Below, piece by piece: positions 62,879-64,000 of a DNA stretch of 64,000 nt (the first letter of the stretch is position 1; each line of letters opens with the position of its first letter). Made by a program: the position numbers and the translations under genes. The stretch is from LMUY01 sp964242925. GTDB lineage: Bacteria; Pseudomonadota; Alphaproteobacteria; Acetobacterales; Acetobacteraceae. The stretch spans positions 1 to 64,000 of the forward strand of contig CAXTBW010000006.1 of assembly GCA_964242925.1 (NCBI GenBank), written 5' to 3'. The notes beneath the pieces are model-generated. The model saw only the letters and a program-made list of their open reading frames with translations. It searched no databases and had not been told where the DNA came from.

Positions 62879-63357
62879 CGCTCGACCCGGCGTCGCAGGC
62901 CCGGTTCGAGCGGGAACGTCGGCAGCATTTCCCATCGTCCCTCAACATCGTTCCGGCGCACGTGACGCTGTTCCACCACCTGCCGGGCGCTTACGCCGAC
63001 GCCATCGTCGAGTTGCTGGACGCGACCTGCCAAGCGCAGCCGGCCGTGCCGTTCAACATCGCCGGGGTTCGCTTCCTCGGCCGCGGCTGCGCCTACAACC
63101 TGGACATGCCGGGCGTGGCGACGCTGCGCGGCGGGCTTGCGGCCGCTTGGAAGGAGTGGCTGACGCCGCAGGACCGGCAGGCCTGGCGCCCCCACATCAC
63201 CATCCAGAACAAGGCGTCGCCGGCCGAAGCGCGGCGGCTGCATGAGGCTTTGCAGGCCGGAGTCCTGCCGCAGCCGGGCATGGTCGTCGGGCTCGACCTC
63301 TGGGACTATCTGGACGGCCCGTGGGAGCTGCGCCGCCGCATTCCGTTCCAGCTCTAA
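62839..63357 (+). CDS. 2'-5' RNA ligase/phosphoesterase family protein
   Basis: A 172-residue 2H-fold protein. The two HxT motifs are PAHVTLFHHL (~39-48) and RPHITIQNK (~117-125), the catalytic histidines of the LigT/ThpR superfamily. The first strand LILTASLDP begins at residue 9, so GTG 62839 or something close must be the start. Members carry out 2'-5' ligation or cyclic phosphodiester hydrolysis of RNA; the exact activity is unknown. Confidence 0.87.
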   Translation: MTAVGPAPLILTASLDPASQARFERERRQHFPSSLNIVPAHVTLFHHLPGAYADAIVELLDATCQAQPAVPFNIAGVRFLGRGCAYNLDMPGVATLRGGLAAAWKEWLTPQDRQAWRPHITIQNKASPAEARRLHEALQAGVLPQPGMVVGLDLWDYLDGPWELRRRIPFQL

Positions 63358-63456
63358 GCGCCTTGGCCAGCCTTGGCCCCTCGGATGGCGCACGCCCCTC
63401 GCACCACGCGGCGGGGCATGCCAAGACCGTAGCCTTATGATCATGGGCGGCCGTGC

Positions 63457-64000
63457 ATGCCGGTAAGCGTAGTCACAGGCGCCACGAGCGGGATCGGGCG
63501 TTGGATCGCGCTCGGCCTGGCGCGCGCCGGTTACACGGTGGTTGTCGTCGGCCGGGACCGGGGCCGCGGCGACGAGGCCCTGGAATGGATCCGCAGCCAG
63601 GTTCCGGATGCGCATCTCGAGTTGCTGGTCGCCGATCTGTCCTCCATCGCCGCCGCCCGTCAGGTGGGCATGTTGATCGACGCGCGCTATCCGGAGCTCG
63701 ACCTGCTGGTGAACAATGCCGGCACGTTCTGCGCCCGACGCGAGGAGACGCCGGAGGGGCACGAGCGGGTCATCGCCACCAATCACCTCACGCCGTTCGT
63801 GCTGACCCGCGCGCTGGTGCCGTCGCTGCGGGCCGCCGCGGCGACGAACGGCAGCGCGCGCATCGTCAACGTCGGTTCATCGACCTCGGACCGCGCTCGG
63901 ATCGACCCGGCGGACCTGGAGGGGCGCCGCCGGTGGGGCATGGTGCGCGCCTACGGCCAGTCGAAGCTGGCGCTGATGATGACGACGTTCGGCTGGGCGA
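63457..64000 (+). CDS. Short-chain dehydrogenase/reductase, 3' end outside window
   Basis: 181 residues are visible. MPVSVVTGATSGIGRWIALG carries the TGxxxGIG NAD(P) motif; LVNNAGTF is the NNAG motif; the catalytic serine is in IVNVGSSTS and YGQSKLAL gives YxxxK. The length and motifs resemble retinol-dehydrogenase-like SDRs. ATG 63457 directly precedes the first strand. The gene runs off the right edge, so the C-terminal substrate loop is missing. Confidence 0.92.
   Translation, partial: MPVSVVTGATSGIGRWIALGLARAGYTVVVVGRDRGRGDEALEWIRSQVPDAHLELLVADLSSIAAARQVGMLIDARYPELDLLVNNAGTFCARREETPEGHERVIATNHLTPFVLTRALVPSLRAAAATNGSARIVNVGSSTSDRARIDPADLEGRRRWGMVRAYGQSKLALMMTTFGWA

Overview
The window is a high-GC stretch with very high coding density and many start/stop overlaps. 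Gene content and codon style suggest an alphaproteobacterium, most likely Acetobacteraceae/Rhodospirillales: an Entner-Doudoroff-style zwf, glycerate 2-kinase beside pyruvate kinase, a DUF1244 protein, a DUF3445 heme N-demethylase-like protein, several periplasmic-binding-protein transporters and palindromic intergenic repeats. The taxonomic call is inference. The sequence is a draft scaffold with two 100-N gaps (25081-25180 and 30616-30715). No rRNA, tRNA, CRISPR array, insertion sequence or integrase was seen.

Layout. 1-3.1 kb: zwf (cut by the window edge), an isocitrate/isopropylmalate dehydrogenase-family gene and an FkbM methyltransferase. 3.2-8 kb: an alpha/beta hydrolase, a carotenoid-oxygenase-family enzyme and a PhyH dioxygenase/MFS transporter pair. 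8-12.4 kb: pyk, glycerate kinase, DUF1244 and a YbfB-type MFS. 12.4-16.6 kb: a very large TPR/glycosyltransferase fusion with no ATG start, a DUF3445 protein and a 28-residue membrane peptide.

16.9-33.7 kb is the most interesting part: two long divergent gene runs that read as one catabolic locus. The leftward run (26.7 to 16.9 kb) encodes an NMT1-type binding protein, an LLM flavin monooxygenase, a complete Pot-type (polyamine-like) ABC importer, a Tat-exported flavin amine oxidase, a c-type cytochrome coupled to it by a 4-nt overlap, and a DadA-like FAD oxidoreductase. The rightward run encodes a D-2-hydroxyacid dehydrogenase, an isocitrate-lyase-family lyase, an aconitase homologue with an altered cluster motif, and a TauABC-like importer. 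Together they suggest uptake of an amine or N-alkyl acid, C-N cleavage with electrons passed to cytochrome c, and processing of the carbon skeleton by a hydratase/lyase pair. The substrate is unknown.

33.7-40.4 kb: a three-gene operon for a small exported protein, a cytochrome b and a molybdopterin enzyme, then a 1511-residue exported protein joining a pectate-lyase-like region, a collagen-like repeat and an SGNH hydrolase. 40.4-49.2 kb: an NAD-dependent epimerase, an Ada/Oxygenase-NA DNA alkylation-repair pair, an MBL-fold hydrolase and a complete Liv-type ABC transporter. 49.2-53.6 kb: a DNA methyltransferase overlapping tyrS, a ParA-like ATPase with an unusual P-loop and a KirBac-type potassium channel. 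53.6-64 kb: a CoxE-like/unknown/antiporter/NIPSNAP operon, an AsmA protein, a NUDIX hydrolase, a tyrosine phosphatase coupled to an enoyl-CoA hydratase, a 2'-5' RNA ligase-like protein and a partial SDR.
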